Positions 1 to 8,947 are shown, counted from the stretch's first letter. The stretch is DNA of 64,000 nucleotides from UA16 sp905478895 (GCA_943788495.1 CALSQO010000001.1:1550001-1614000); one strand, 5' to 3'. The notes: generated by a model not told the origin, from the sequence alone. Program-made: numbers and translations.

Positions 1-58
1 ATCATCATTGCACGGCTCTATGTCGCTGCTCAAGCCTCTCAACGATCAAAACCACCTC

Positions 59-1153
59 ATGAATAGAATCATTCACCTTATATCATCTTCTGCACTCGGT
101 ATCATCCTTTGCGTGACAAGCACCTTGGGCGTGGCTCAAACTCCAAGCAACATTGAGGCTGCTGAATACGATGCCAGTGAAAATCGATGGTTCATCTCGA
201 ACAATACAAGTCTTTTAGAGACTTCAGATGGCGGCACAAGCTATTCTTATTTCGGCGACGCCACCGCTTCGCATGGCATGGAGGTCATCGATGGGCACTT
301 ATTTGCCTTGGGCAATAATGTTATTCGTGCCTACGACCTCGAAAGTGCCGAGTTAATCGGGAGTCATTCCATTCCCGGTGCTGGTTTCTTAAACGGAATG
401 GGCAGTCGAACCCAAGAATTGGTGGTCAGTGATTTTTCCAATGGAAGATTGCACCGCGTGGATATTTCTGATCCCGCCAATATGACCAGCAGTGTGCTTA
501 TTGCCAACACCGGCACCACTCCCAATGGTGTCGTAATCGACGAAGCCAATGACCGAGCCATTGTTGTCAATTGGGGCGGCAGTGCATCGATCATCGCGGT
601 CGACTTGACCACTGAAGTCCAATCAACCGTCGTTGCCAATACCGGGTTGGGGAATTTAGACGGTGTCGATATGGACGGCCAGGGGCGCTTTTATGTCAGT
701 TCTTGGTCGCCAGCGCGCATCACGCGGTATTCAAATGATTTCGGCGTTTCTGAATCCGTCGTGCAAGGAGCTGGATCTGGGCTTGCAAATCCAGCAGACA
801 TCAGCTACAGCATTGAAACAGACACCTTGGGCGTGGCCAATAGCGGAAACGGGACCCCCTCCTTTCACTCCTTCGGAGCCACGAGCAGCATCCCACAGAC
901 AGAAGCAAAAGAATCCGTCCAATGGAACGGCCAACAGTTGAGCCTTGAATCGCATCTCGCCGGCCAGTGGAGCCTTTCTTCGTTCTCCGCGTCCGGTCAA
1001 TTGCTGGCCTTCAAGATGTTGGAATTGCCCAGCGCCCGTGTCCAAATCTCTCCTGAGCGACTTGGGTGGCAGCAGCGAACCGCTGACATTTGGCGCATTG
1101 TTTCTCCGACGGGCAGAGCGTATGCGGTCAGGCCGGGTCCACGTCAATGGTAA
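59..1153 (+). CDS. Secreted beta-propeller (SMP-30/NHL-like) protein, probable T9SS cargo
   Basis: About 364 residues. The N terminus (MNRIIHLISSSALGIILC...GVAQ) is a typical signal peptide, so I place the start at the ATG at 59 rather than the TTG at position 8. The middle has repeated short units of the kind TPNGVVIDEANDRAIVV and LDGVDMDGQGRFYVSSW, which resemble NHL/SMP-30 beta-propeller blades. The last 80 or so residues (from about SVQWNGQQLSLES to the end) look like a divergent type IX sorting domain ending IWRIVSPTGRAYAVRPG. No catalytic residues can be assigned. It is probably extracellular or surface-attached. The last 26 bases overlap, tail to tail, the 3' end of priA on the other strand. 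The upstream region is cut by the window edge. Confidence 0.7.
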   Translation: MNRIIHLISSSALGIILCVTSTLGVAQTPSNIEAAEYDASENRWFISNNTSLLETSDGGTSYSYFGDATASHGMEVIDGHLFALGNNVIRAYDLESAELIGSHSIPGAGFLNGMGSRTQELVVSDFSNGRLHRVDISDPANMTSSVLIANTGTTPNGVVIDEANDRAIVVNWGGSASIIAVDLTTEVQSTVVANTGLGNLDGVDMDGQGRFYVSSWSPARITRYSNDFGVSESVVQGAGSGLANPADISYSIETDTLGVANSGNGTPSFHSFGATSSIPQTEAKESVQWNGQQLSLESHLAGQWSLSSFSASGQLLAFKMLELPSARVQISPERLGWQQRTADIWRIVSPTGRAYAVRPGPRQW

Positions 1154-3620
1154 GGCGAATTCGTTTGAACCGATCATCAGACTGAAAAGCGTCTAAATCC
1201 TGCGCCAGGAGCACCTTGTAATTTTTCGGAGACAACGCACGCTCAAACTTGAGCAAAATCACCCGGTAGTATAAATCATTGATTTTGCTGATTTGCGGCG
1301 TTTCAGGACCAATGGCCCGAGCAGCGAATCGTTGGCGCAATCGGCCAGCGAGCACTTCTGCAGCGGCATCCAATCTTCCCTCATCGGAATGCCGCAAAGT
1401 GAGACGAATCAGTCGATCAAAGGGCGGATACCGATAATTCTTACGCTCCATCAATTCTTGACTGACCAACCCTTGGTAGTCATTGGCCATGACCTTGGTC
1501 ATCACCCAATGGTCTGGATTATACGTCTGCAAAATCACCTTGCCTCGTTGACCGGAACGCCCGGCACGCCCGGCAACTTGGGTCAACATTTGAAAGGCCC
1601 GCTCAAAGCTGCGAAAATCAGGGAAGTTCAGCATGCGATCGGCATTTAGGACTCCGACCAATCCCACATGGGCAAAATCCAATCCTTTGCTCACCATCTG
1701 CGTCCCCACCAAAACATCAAATTCCCGATTGGCAAACGCACGGACCAATCGTTCATGCCCGTGACGGCTTCGCGTGGTATCCCGGTCCATCCGGGCCACG
1801 CGTGCTTTGGGAAACAACTCCTGCAATTCCTCTTCCACACGTTCCGTGCCCAACCCCTTGGGCTCCATGGTTTTCTTGCCACAGGACCCACACAATTGCG
1901 GAGGTGGAGCAATGTTATAGCCACAGTGATGGCAATTCAACTCATTCCTCCATTTGTGGACGGTCATGGGCACATCGCAACGCTCGCATTGTGGGACCCA
2001 AGCACACGTGCCGCATTGCCAAACCGGCGCAAAGCCACGGCGGTTCTGAAACAAAATCACTTGCCGATCTTCCTCCAGCACTTTCTCTATTTCCAACTTG
2101 AGCAAGCGCGAAAAGTGACCGGTCATTGCCCGCTGTCGATGGGCTTTCTTCAAATCTGCGCACCAAATTTCAGGCAATAAAATCCCCCCGTACCGTTCGG
2201 TCATTTCCACGCGATCCATTCGACCCTCTGCAGACAGCCAATGAGTCTCAACCGATGGAGTCGCGGAACCAAGCACCAAAAATGCATCGGCTTCTTTTGC
2301 AAGCCACATTGCCGCATCCCTCGCCTGGTAACGCGGGGCCGGATCATGTTGCTTGAAACTCGCTTCATGCTCTTCATCCACTATGATCAAACCCAGGTCT
2401 TGGAAAGGCAAAAACATGGCGGATCTGGGACCCACAATCAATTGAGCTGGAGAACCATTGCCTCTTTTTCCAAGGACTTCCAACCAAGTCTCGGTGCGCT
2501 CTCGGGTTGTAAATCGGCTGTGATACACTTGAAGAAAGCGCTTGAAATGCAGTTCTAACCGCTGAATCAATTGGGTGGTGAGGGCTATTTCAGGCACCAA
2601 AAAAAGAACGGTTTTCCCTTTTTCCAATGCATCAGCAATCAGGTGGATGTAGACCTCGGTTTTTCCTGAGCCCGTGACACCGTGGAGCAATGCCGCACGG
2701 TGCAAACCTTCATTGCTCGCCACGAGTTCGCGGTATGCGCGCGACTGTTCATCGCTCAACTTTGGCAGCGGCTGCGCTTGATGCGGTCGGCTCATGGCGC
2801 TCAATTCTGCCTTCTTCTTGCGCGTCAAGATGCCTTTATCAGCCATGCGCCGCAATGCCCCAGAATCTGCATCTGCCTCTTGAATCACGTCCTTTTCCAA
2901 GAGTTCAGCTCCCCACTCCCCTGCGGCCAATGCTAAGAAAGCGGTCAACACCCGGGCTTGTTTGGGGGCTCTTCGATCGAGTTCATCCAACAATCCGGAC
3001 AATGCCGTTTCCTCGCGGAAATCAGGACAAAGCATCACGTAACGAGCCATTTTTGGCTTGTATCGCTCCTTCCACTCTTCCTCTGAGACGATGAATCCCT
3101 TTTCAACAAGTCCGTTCAGCAATCGCTGCGGATTTTTTAATTCCAGAATAGAAGCCGCCTCTGATAATTGAATACCGCCTTGCGCCAAAACGGCCTCGTA
3201 CAGAAAGATGGAGCGTTCATCCAATGCTTTCCAGACCGCATTCTGCCTGCTTGGCGGATCGGGATGGGGCAAAAACCGTGTTTGACTGTTCAATTTCAAT
3301 CCTGCAGGAAGCGCGGCGGCCATGACCTCACCTCGGGTACACATGTAGTGCGAAGCGAGCCAATCCCAAAGGTTGCGCTGTTGCAATGGAACAATCGGAT
3401 AAGCATCCACTAAGGCCTCCAAAGGACGAGGAACGTATTCGCTTGGAACATCATCATGCACTCGCCAGACAATCGCTATGTAACGTTTGCGAGTGCCCAC
3501 TTGCACCACCACGCGCATGCCGGGAGAGACAACTTCCTCCTGATCCATTAACCCGTATGTCAGCAACTTTGGAAGCGGCAAAGGCACCACCACATCTGCA
3601 TATTTCCCGAGGGTTTTCAT
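1128..3620 (-). CDS. priA: Primosomal protein N' (replication restart DNA helicase PriA)
   Basis: About 830 residues, slightly longer than E. coli PriA. PriA is a 3'-5' superfamily 2 helicase that recognises stalled forks and reloads the replisome. Visible in order: an N-terminal 3' DNA-binding domain (YADVVVPLPLPKLLTYG), Walker A GVTGSGKTEVY, the DEEH box IIVDEEHEASFKQ, and a zinc-binding insertion with four CxxC pairs (CGTC, CERC, CHHC, CGSC). The helicase C-terminal motif follows (VLVGTQMVSKGLDF, QVAGRAGR). The ATG at 3620 (MKTLGKYAD) is preferred over the upstream TTG-type start at 3650 because homology begins at this point. It is divergent from bcp, and its end overlaps the upstream propeller gene. 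Confidence 0.96.
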   Translation of the reverse strand: MKTLGKYADVVVPLPLPKLLTYGLMDQEEVVSPGMRVVVQVGTRKRYIAIVWRVHDDVPSEYVPRPLEALVDAYPIVPLQQRNLWDWLASHYMCTRGEVMAAALPAGLKLNSQTRFLPHPDPPSRQNAVWKALDERSIFLYEAVLAQGGIQLSEAASILELKNPQRLLNGLVEKGFIVSEEEWKERYKPKMARYVMLCPDFREETALSGLLDELDRRAPKQARVLTAFLALAAGEWGAELLEKDVIQEADADSGALRRMADKGILTRKKKAELSAMSRPHQAQPLPKLSDEQSRAYRELVASNEGLHRAALLHGVTGSGKTEVYIHLIADALEKGKTVLFLVPEIALTTQLIQRLELHFKRFLQVYHSRFTTRERTETWLEVLGKRGNGSPAQLIVGPRSAMFLPFQDLGLIIVDEEHEASFKQHDPAPRYQARDAAMWLAKEADAFLVLGSATPSVETHWLSAEGRMDRVEMTERYGGILLPEIWCADLKKAHRQRAMTGHFSRLLKLEIEKVLEEDRQVILFQNRRGFAPVWQCGTCAWVPQCERCDVPMTVHKWRNELNCHHCGYNIAPPPQLCGSCGKKTMEPKGLGTERVEEELQELFPKARVARMDRDTTRSRHGHERLVRAFANREFDVLVGTQMVSKGLDFAHVGLVGVLNADRMLNFPDFRSFERAFQMLTQVAGRAGRSGQRGKVILQTYNPDHWVMTKVMANDYQGLVSQELMERKNYRYPPFDRLIRLTLRHSDEGRLDAAAEVLAGRLRQRFAARAIGPETPQISKINDLYYRVILLKFERALSPKNYKVLLAQDLDAFQSDDRFKRIRLTIDVDPA

Positions 3621-3653
3621 TGAAGCGGCAAATTGAGAAGAAAACTGCACAAC

Positions 3654-3683
3654 TCTTGCACGAACTTGTAGGAATTAGATTTG
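3654..3683 (+). promoter_or_regulatory. Bacteroidota-type promoter for bcp
   Basis: A perfect -7 element TAGATTTG (3676-3683, consensus TAnnTTTG) lies 18 bases after CTTG (3654-3657), a near match to the -33 TTTG element. The bcp ATG is only 10 bases downstream, so the transcript would be nearly leaderless. Confidence 0.45.
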
Positions 3684-3693
3684 TTAAACCTCC

Positions 3694-4170
3694 ATGACAC
3701 AAATTGCTACACCCCTCAAGCCCGGAGCCAAAGCACCGGATTTTCAGACCACCATTCAAGACGGATCGAATCGAAGTTCAGCGGATTATACAGGAAAGAA
3801 GTACGCCGTATATTTTTATCCGCGTGACATGACGCCTGGCTGCACCGCTCAGGCATGCAACTTGACCGAAAATTTTGATGCATTGCAGGAGGCTGGCATT
3901 GAAATTCTGGGTGTGAGTCCGGACCCCGCAGCCAAACACATGAAGTTCATTGATAAATATGGCATCCGGTTTGACTTGGCATGTGATGAAGACAAGACAA
4001 TGCACAACGCATTTGGGGTTTGGGGTTTGAAACAATTCATGGGCAAGGAATACGAAGGAACTCACCGCACCACGTTTCTCATCAATGAAAACGGTGAGAT
4101 TCACGGGGTCATTCTAAAACCAAAAACAAAAGACCACACCGCTGAAATCCTCGCTGGATTCGGCCTTTAA
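3694..4170 (+). CDS. bcp: Thioredoxin-dependent peroxiredoxin (BCP/PrxQ type)
   Basis: 158 residues, the usual length for the family. It reduces hydrogen peroxide and organic hydroperoxides using thioredoxin, in the cytoplasm. The peroxidatic cysteine is C50 in DMTPGCTAQAC. A second cysteine, C55, five residues later, is the resolving cysteine of the atypical 2-Cys PrxQ/BCP group. The conserved YFYPRD upstream and the Arg in HRTTFLIN complete the active site. It is divergent from priA and lies upstream of recA on the same strand, with a gap of about 100 bases to the recA start. Confidence 0.95.
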   Translation: MTQIATPLKPGAKAPDFQTTIQDGSNRSSADYTGKKYAVYFYPRDMTPGCTAQACNLTENFDALQEAGIEILGVSPDPAAKHMKFIDKYGIRFDLACDEDKTMHNAFGVWGLKQFMGKEYEGTHRTTFLINENGEIHGVILKPKTKDHTAEILAGFGL

Positions 4171-4273
4171 GAAGACTACATTCGCAAAAGTGGGTACTTC
4201 GTTGACAAAAAACACCCCACTACGTAAGTTCATTACGATGCGAGTAAGATACCTTCGTCCAAAACAAGAAAAC

Positions 4274-5305
4274 ATGTCTGCGGATACACAAAAACTCAAA
4301 GCGCTCCAGATGACCCTGGACCGCATGGACAAGACTTTCGGCAAAGGCGCCGTGATGAAGTTGGGCGATGAGGCGGTGGAAGCCATCGAATCCATTCCCT
4401 CAGGATCATTGACGCTCGATTTGGCCCTTGGCATTCAGGGATACCCCAGAGGTCGCGTGGTCGAAATCTATGGCCCGGAAAGTTCGGGAAAAACAACCCT
4501 AGCCATTCACGCCATTGCCCAAGCACAAAAGCAAGGAGGCATTTGCGCGATCATTGATGCAGAGCATGCATTCGATAAGTTTTACGCCGAAAATCTTGGT
4601 GTAGACACGGAAAACCTTCTGATCTCGCAACCAGACAATGGCGAACAAGGATTGGAAATTGCCGATAACTTGATTCGCTCAGGCGCAATTGATTTGATCG
4701 TTATTGACTCCGTTGCTGCTCTGACCCCTCGCGCAGAGATTGAAGGGGAAATGGCGGACTCATCCGTCGGATTGCAAGCGCGTTTGATGTCCAAGGCCTT
4801 GCGAAAATTAACCGGCTCCATCAGCAAGACTGGATGCTGCTGCATCTTCATCAATCAATTGCGCGAAAAAATCGGTGTGATGTTCGGCAATCCGGAGACA
4901 ACCACAGGTGGTAACGCTTTGAAATTTTACTCATCGGTGCGACTCGATATTCGTCGCTCAACGCAATTGAAAGACGGCGACCGCGTCTTGGGCAACCGAA
5001 CCAAAGTGAAAGTGGTGAAAAACAAAGTTGCGCCCCCTTTCCGACGGGCAGAATTTGACATCTTGTATGGCCAGGGAATATCAAAGTCAGGTGAGATCAT
5101 TGATTTGGGTGTGGACATGAACATCATCAAGAAATCAGGTTCTTGGTTCAGCTATGGTGATACCAAATTGGGGCAAGGACGGGATGCCGTCAGAAACTTA
5201 TTGCTCGACAACCCTGAATTGCAAGACGAGCTGGAAGCCAAAATCAAGGCTGCTATCCACAAAGAAAACAATCCTGAGATCGTTGAAGAAGTGGAATTGG
5301 CCTGA
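4274..5305 (+). CDS. recA: Recombinase RecA
   Basis: 343 residues. RecA is the ATP-dependent strand-exchange protein for homologous recombination and DNA-damage response. Diagnostic motifs include Walker A GPESSGKTTLAIHA, the LIVIDSVAALTPRAEIEG segment (Walker B and L1 region), the QLREKIGVMFGNPETTTGG loop 2, and KVKVVKNKVAPPFR. I chose the ATG at 4274 (MSADTQKLKALQ) because RecA homology starts there; the extra 28 codons back to a GTG at 4190 look like untranslated leader. A TPR lipoprotein gene follows 4 bases after the stop and is probably cotranscribed. Confidence 0.98.
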   Translation: MSADTQKLKALQMTLDRMDKTFGKGAVMKLGDEAVEAIESIPSGSLTLDLALGIQGYPRGRVVEIYGPESSGKTTLAIHAIAQAQKQGGICAIIDAEHAFDKFYAENLGVDTENLLISQPDNGEQGLEIADNLIRSGAIDLIVIDSVAALTPRAEIEGEMADSSVGLQARLMSKALRKLTGSISKTGCCCIFINQLREKIGVMFGNPETTTGGNALKFYSSVRLDIRRSTQLKDGDRVLGNRTKVKVVKNKVAPPFRRAEFDILYGQGISKSGEIIDLGVDMNIIKKSGSWFSYGDTKLGQGRDAVRNLLLDNPELQDELEAKIKAAIHKENNPEIVEEVELA

Positions 5306-5309
5306 ATCC

Positions 5310-6353
5310 ATGCGCATATTTCCTATTGCAACCGCGAACCGTTGGAACGCATCAAAGGCACCGTTGATCGGTGCCTTTGTCCTGTTGTCTTTCAGCTGTG
5401 GCACTCAGGATACTGCAAGCAACAGCGCGTCACATGACGAGAAAAACCCAATGCAACCGCTGGATGAGGCCATTTTAGAGCGGCCCAATGACCCACAGGT
5501 TTACCACGAGCGTGCCACTTGGAAATTGGCTGAATTGGATCCACAAGGCGCCTTCGACGACTGGGAATTGGCATTGCGGGCAGACTCCTCATTTGCCCTT
5601 GCTTGGGAAAATCAGGCCGACATGCTGTTTCAGATGCAAAATTTTGAAGATTGCCTCACCAAGCTCGAGGGGTGTCTCAAGCATTCCCCAGAAAGCACTA
5701 CCTGTCTACTCAAACGAGCTGAATTTGCTATTCACTTGCAACAATTTGAACAAGCCTTTCAATACCTCAATGATGCCTTGCGCCTCAATGATCAGCTTCA
5801 CGAGGCTTATTGGATGAAAGGGAGGATTTACGCTACGACTGGTGCTGAGGAAAAAGCTTTGAGTTCTTACCAAACTGCGATCGAGGTCAATCCCGACTTT
5901 TATGAGGGATTCATCACCTTGGGCATCTTCTTGGCTGAGCGTTCGGATGCGATGGCCGAAGAATACTACCGGTCAGCGATGGAGCTCAAGCCTGCTGCAG
6001 TGGAGCCGGTTTACAATTTAGCGGTGCATTATCAAAACGAAAACCGATTGGAGGAGGCACTCGCCTTGTACCGTGAAATCCTAGTCCTCGATCCGGAAAA
6101 TGCTACGGCTTCATTCAACCAGGGCTACATCCATCTCGAATACCTCACGAACTACGATAGTGCTGTGCATTGGTTCTCTGAGGCGATTGTTCGGCTGCCT
6201 TATTACCATCAAGCGTTTTTCAACCGTGGATTGGCCTACGAAAGCTTGGGCATGAATTCATCAGCAATTGAGGATTACAGCCAAGCCCTTCGTATCAAAC
6301 CCGATTATACCGTTGCAGCTCGCGCTAAAGAGCGTGCGATCACCGGAAGGTGA
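5310..6353 (+). CDS. TPR-repeat lipoprotein
   Basis: 347 residues starting at the ATG at 5310. The N terminus carries a lipoprotein-type signal (GAFVLLSFSC, acylated Cys near residue 27), so it is probably anchored in an envelope membrane. The rest is a chain of tetratricopeptide repeats such as QVYHERATWKLAELDPQGA, HEAYWMKGRIYATTGAEEKA and QAFFNRGLAYESLGMNSSA, about eight in all. TPR arrays scaffold protein-protein contacts; no enzymatic motif is seen. It begins 4 bases after the recA stop and ends just before a strong bidirectional terminator. The partner is unknown. Confidence 0.85.
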   Translation: MRIFPIATANRWNASKAPLIGAFVLLSFSCGTQDTASNSASHDEKNPMQPLDEAILERPNDPQVYHERATWKLAELDPQGAFDDWELALRADSSFALAWENQADMLFQMQNFEDCLTKLEGCLKHSPESTTCLLKRAEFAIHLQQFEQAFQYLNDALRLNDQLHEAYWMKGRIYATTGAEEKALSSYQTAIEVNPDFYEGFITLGIFLAERSDAMAEEYYRSAMELKPAAVEPVYNLAVHYQNENRLEEALALYREILVLDPENATASFNQGYIHLEYLTNYDSAVHWFSEAIVRLPYYHQAFFNRGLAYESLGMNSSAIEDYSQALRIKPDYTVAARAKERAITGR

Positions 6354-6383
6354 CAGGCGTGCAATGGCACCCTTGCAACGGAA

Positions 6384-6420
6384 AAGCAAAAAAGGCCCAG
6401 CGAAGATGCTGGGCCTTTTG
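6384..6420. terminator. Bidirectional rho-independent terminator
   Basis: An 11-bp perfect stem, AAAGGCCCAGC / GCTGGGCCTTT (6391-6401 and 6408-6418) with loop GAAGAT. An A-rich tract lies before it and T after it, so it can work from either strand. It lies between the convergent TPR genes ending at 6353 (+) and 6443 (-). Confidence 0.85.
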
Positions 6421-6442
6421 GATTTCTCATCCCACGAGGAGG

Positions 6443-7561
6443 TTAAGCTCCTTCTTCCAACGCGGCCAATTTCGGTTTAGAAGAATTCCATGTAGGACTC
6501 AATGAAATGGCTTTTTCAAAGTTTTCCTTCGCCGATTCCACATCACCCACTTTGACATAATAATCCCCTCGGCTATCATAGGCATTGGGCACCTCAGGTG
6601 CCAGGCGAACATACATATTGAAGCAATCCAACGCTTTCTCCATGTTGCCCTCTCCCATGTGCCAATATCCCAATAAGTTGAAGCCACTTCCGATGTTGCC
6701 CCAGCGATTGATCGATTGGTCTAGAATAATTTTAGCCTCAGCATTCAAATCAAAAGCCATCATGATCCACGCCAAGTTCACTTGCGTAATCGGTGAATCA
6801 GGTGCCAAGCCATGCGCCATTTGAGCATTTTTAAGGCGATCGGCGGGCTCACCAATCAACGACTGGAGAAAATAAGCAATGACGGGTGATTCATCCTCGG
6901 CTTTCGCTAATCCTTCTTCCGCCAAACGATCCCATTCTGCTCCATCGTCATTGAACCAAGCTTTCCACATATTCCCATAGCCCGCAAGCGCCATTTCAGG
7001 ATCCAGCACCAGCAATGAATCGGAAAGGGAACTTGCCAGGTCAACATTGCCTTGCAGTGATTGGTAAAGCATCGCATTGCAGAGGTCCTCAGCACCTTCC
7101 ACTTCCGATGTAATCTCCATTCCATTCTTTGCGAGCAATCCACCATCCACATGGAACCAGCGATCCCAGCGGTAGCCCTTCCCTTCCTTGACAACTGTTC
7201 CGTGGAAGTACCGATCACCTGAAAAACTAAAGTTGTGAAAGTGAATGACGCCCATAGCGCTCGCTACTGATCCATTCACGTGCAATTCCAATACATCAAC
7301 GGTCACCGAATCTTCGTAAAACCATTCAGCGGTTACATTGTCAAGATTAACAGTGGACGGTGCATCCATATTGGGATGATAATACTTCGATGCTTCGGAC
7401 AGTCCGGACTTGTACGGTTCCACTGCAGCCTCAAAACCGACCTGGGCCGTAATGTGCTCGATCACAAAGGCTTCAACTTCGGCATTGGACAGGGTGGTTT
7501 CCTGCGGGCCGCAACCGATTGCCAAAAAGACAATTGGAAAGATGTAAAGATGTTTTCTCAT
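6443..7561 (-). CDS. TPR-repeat lipoprotein
   Basis: 372 residues from the ATG at 7561 (MRKHLYIFPIVFLAIGC). The lipobox LAIGC fixes the start and predicts export and acylation. The N-terminal 150 residues form an unrecognised domain (ITAQVGFEAAVEPYKSG... VTVDVLELHVNGSVASAMGVIHFHNF). The C-terminal half has TPR-like helices (SGFNLLGYWHMGEGNMEKALDCF, PNAYDSRGDYYVKVGDVESAKENFEKA). No close family name can be given. It faces the other TPR lipoprotein across a shared terminator. Transcription comes from the direction of the rplT terminator, so it probably has its own promoter in 7562-7660. Confidence 0.8.
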   Translation of the reverse strand: MRKHLYIFPIVFLAIGCGPQETTLSNAEVEAFVIEHITAQVGFEAAVEPYKSGLSEASKYYHPNMDAPSTVNLDNVTAEWFYEDSVTVDVLELHVNGSVASAMGVIHFHNFSFSGDRYFHGTVVKEGKGYRWDRWFHVDGGLLAKNGMEITSEVEGAEDLCNAMLYQSLQGNVDLASSLSDSLLVLDPEMALAGYGNMWKAWFNDDGAEWDRLAEEGLAKAEDESPVIAYFLQSLIGEPADRLKNAQMAHGLAPDSPITQVNLAWIMMAFDLNAEAKIILDQSINRWGNIGSGFNLLGYWHMGEGNMEKALDCFNMYVRLAPEVPNAYDSRGDYYVKVGDVESAKENFEKAISLSPTWNSSKPKLAALEEGA

Positions 7562-7658
7562 AAGAAGGATATTTCTGGTAAAAAAGAACATTTCTTCAAG
7601 CAAAAGCAAAAATTGGTGAGTACATGTTCGAAAGAATCCTATCCCCAATTCTGCAAAC

Positions 7659-7686
7659 GAAAAAAGCCGGCTTGCGCCGGCTTCAT
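7659..7686 (-). terminator. Terminator of the thrS-infC-rpmI-rplT operon
   Basis: A perfect 8-bp stem AAGCCGGC / GCCGGCTT (7664-7671 and 7676-7683) with tetraloop TTGC. On the minus strand it is followed by a run of T (AAAAA at 7661-7665 on the plus strand). It sits about 20 bases after the rplT stop. Confidence 0.85.
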
Positions 7687-7705
7687 TCATTTTAATGGGG
7701 ACCGT

Positions 7706-8050
7706 TTACTTCACCTGGTCCACCACAGCTTTGAAAGCTTCTGGATGGTTCATGGCCAGGTCTGCCAAAACTTTACGGTTCAGTTCAATGCCCTTTTTGG
7801 AGCACTTCCCCATGAATTCGCTGTACGACATGCCGTGCTGGCGTGCACCTGCATTGATTCGTTGAATCCAAAGGGATCGGAATTGACGCTTTCGCTGCTT
7901 TCTTCCTGAGTATGCATAGAGAAGTCCTTTCTCTACCGCATTTTTAGCGACGGTCCAAACATTCTTGCGGGCACCGTAGTACCCTTTGGCCATCTTGAGG
8001 ATTTTTTTTCTGCGCGCCCTCGACGCGACTGAGTTGGTTGCTCTTGGCAT
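7706..8050 (-). CDS. rplT: 50S ribosomal protein L20
   Basis: 114 residues, a standard L20. The basic N terminus MPRATNSVASRARRKKILK and the block RQFRSLWIQRINAGARQHG are diagnostic. L20 binds 23S rRNA early in assembly of the large subunit; in other phyla it also represses its own operon by binding mRNA. It is the last gene of thrS-infC-rpmI-rplT. The 98 bases between rpmI and rplT contain an imperfect inverted repeat around ACCGG...CCGGT (about 8109-8128), which could be an mRNA structure but is too weak to call. Confidence 0.97.
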   Translation of the reverse strand: MPRATNSVASRARRKKILKMAKGYYGARKNVWTVAKNAVEKGLLYAYSGRKQRKRQFRSLWIQRINAGARQHGMSYSEFMGKCSKKGIELNRKVLADLAMNHPEAFKAVVDQVK

Positions 8051-8148
8051 TTTAAAAGTTCTTTTTGGTAAGTGGCGCTGGACATATCCAAACTTGACAA
8101 GCCAATTACCGGGTTAAACGTACCGGTTGGTTGAGATTGATCGTGCGA

Positions 8149-8343
8149 TTAAGCGCAAAGCTGTGCCTTGATGCTCTTAACATCAGCCTTAGCGACTGTT
8201 GTCGTGTGCGTCAAGTTTCGCTTCTGCTTCGTCCCTTTCTTGGTCAAAATGTGACTTTTGAAAGCGTGCTTTCGCTTGATCTTTCCACTTCCCGTGAATT
8301 TGAAACGCTTCTTGGCGCTTCCTTTGGTTTTCATCTTCGGCAT
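8149..8343 (-). CDS. rpmI: 50S ribosomal protein L35
   Basis: 64 residues, very basic, with the typical start MPKMKTKGSAKKRFKFTGSG and the conserved KIKRKHAFKSHILTKK. It is a structural protein of the large ribosomal subunit. It lies between infC (22 bases upstream) and rplT in the conserved order and is cotranscribed with them. Confidence 0.97.
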   Translation of the reverse strand: MPKMKTKGSAKKRFKFTGSGKIKRKHAFKSHILTKKGTKQKRNLTHTTTVAKADVKSIKAQLCA

Positions 8344-8364
8344 GGCCTCGGATTTTATGATTGG

Positions 8365-8913
8365 TTATTTTTTCTTCGGATTGAACAGAACGGTCATTCG
8401 CTTTCCTTCGAGTTTGGGCAGTTGTTCCACTGTTCCATATTCTTCGAGCTCTTGCGCAAACTTCAGAAGGAGGATTTCTCCACGCTCCTTGAAGACGATG
8501 GTTCGGCCTCGAAAGAAAACATAAGCTTTGAGCTTTGATCCTTCTTCCAAGAACTTCTTGGCATGCTTCACCTTAAAGTTGAAATCATGGTCATCCGTGT
8601 TCGGTCCGAACCGGATTTCCTTGACAACGACCTTCTGCTGCTTGGCCTTCATCTCCTTTTGCTTCTTCTTCTGGTCGTAGAGGAATTTCTTGTACTCGAT
8701 GATTCGGCAAACGGGTGGATCGGCTTTGGGTGAAATCTCAACCAAATCCAGTTCCAATTCTTTTGCCAGCGCCAACGCTGCTGGGGTCGACATTACTGCC
8801 GAATCCACGTTGTCTCCCACCAATCGGACCTCCGACACGGTAATCTTGTCGTTGATCTTGTGAAGATCTTCCTTTCGGACGCGGCCCCTGTAAGGGGTCC
8901 TTTTTCTACGAAT
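8365..8913 (-). CDS. infC: Translation initiation factor IF-3 with a non-AUG start
   Basis: IF-3 binds the 30S subunit, prevents premature 50S joining and proofreads the start codon. The C-terminal half is unmistakable (LVEISPKADPPVCRIIEYKKFLYDQKKKQKE, here abbreviated to its key blocks). The first ATG/GTG/TTG in frame is a GTG at 8838, but conserved IF-3 sequence continues upstream of it without a break: KEDLHKINDKITVSEVRLVG matches the family N-terminal signature. The frame is open back to a TGA at 8923-8925 and holds no ATG, GTG, TTG or CTG. The start must therefore be ATT at 8911-8913 (reading RRKRTPYRGR after it) or ATA at 8917-8919. E. coli infC uses AUU and is self-regulated through it, so I chose 8913, giving 182 residues. 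thrS lies about 35 bases upstream. Confidence 0.93.
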   Translation of the reverse strand: MRRKRTPYRGRVRKEDLHKINDKITVSEVRLVGDNVDSAVMSTPAALALAKELELDLVEISPKADPPVCRIIEYKKFLYDQKKKQKEMKAKQQKVVVKEIRFGPNTDDHDFNFKVKHAKKFLEEGSKLKAYVFFRGRTIVFKERGEILLLKFAQELEEYGTVEQLPKLEGKRMTVLFNPKKK

Positions 8914-8947
8914 TGCTATAGCTCAGGATTTTAAAATGACACAAACT

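Noticed and set aside
8109..8128. Possible L20-binding mRNA structure between rpmI and rplT
   Set aside because: The inverted repeat ACCGG/CCGGT is short and interrupted, and known L20 leader sites lie upstream of rpmI or infC; the support is too weak.
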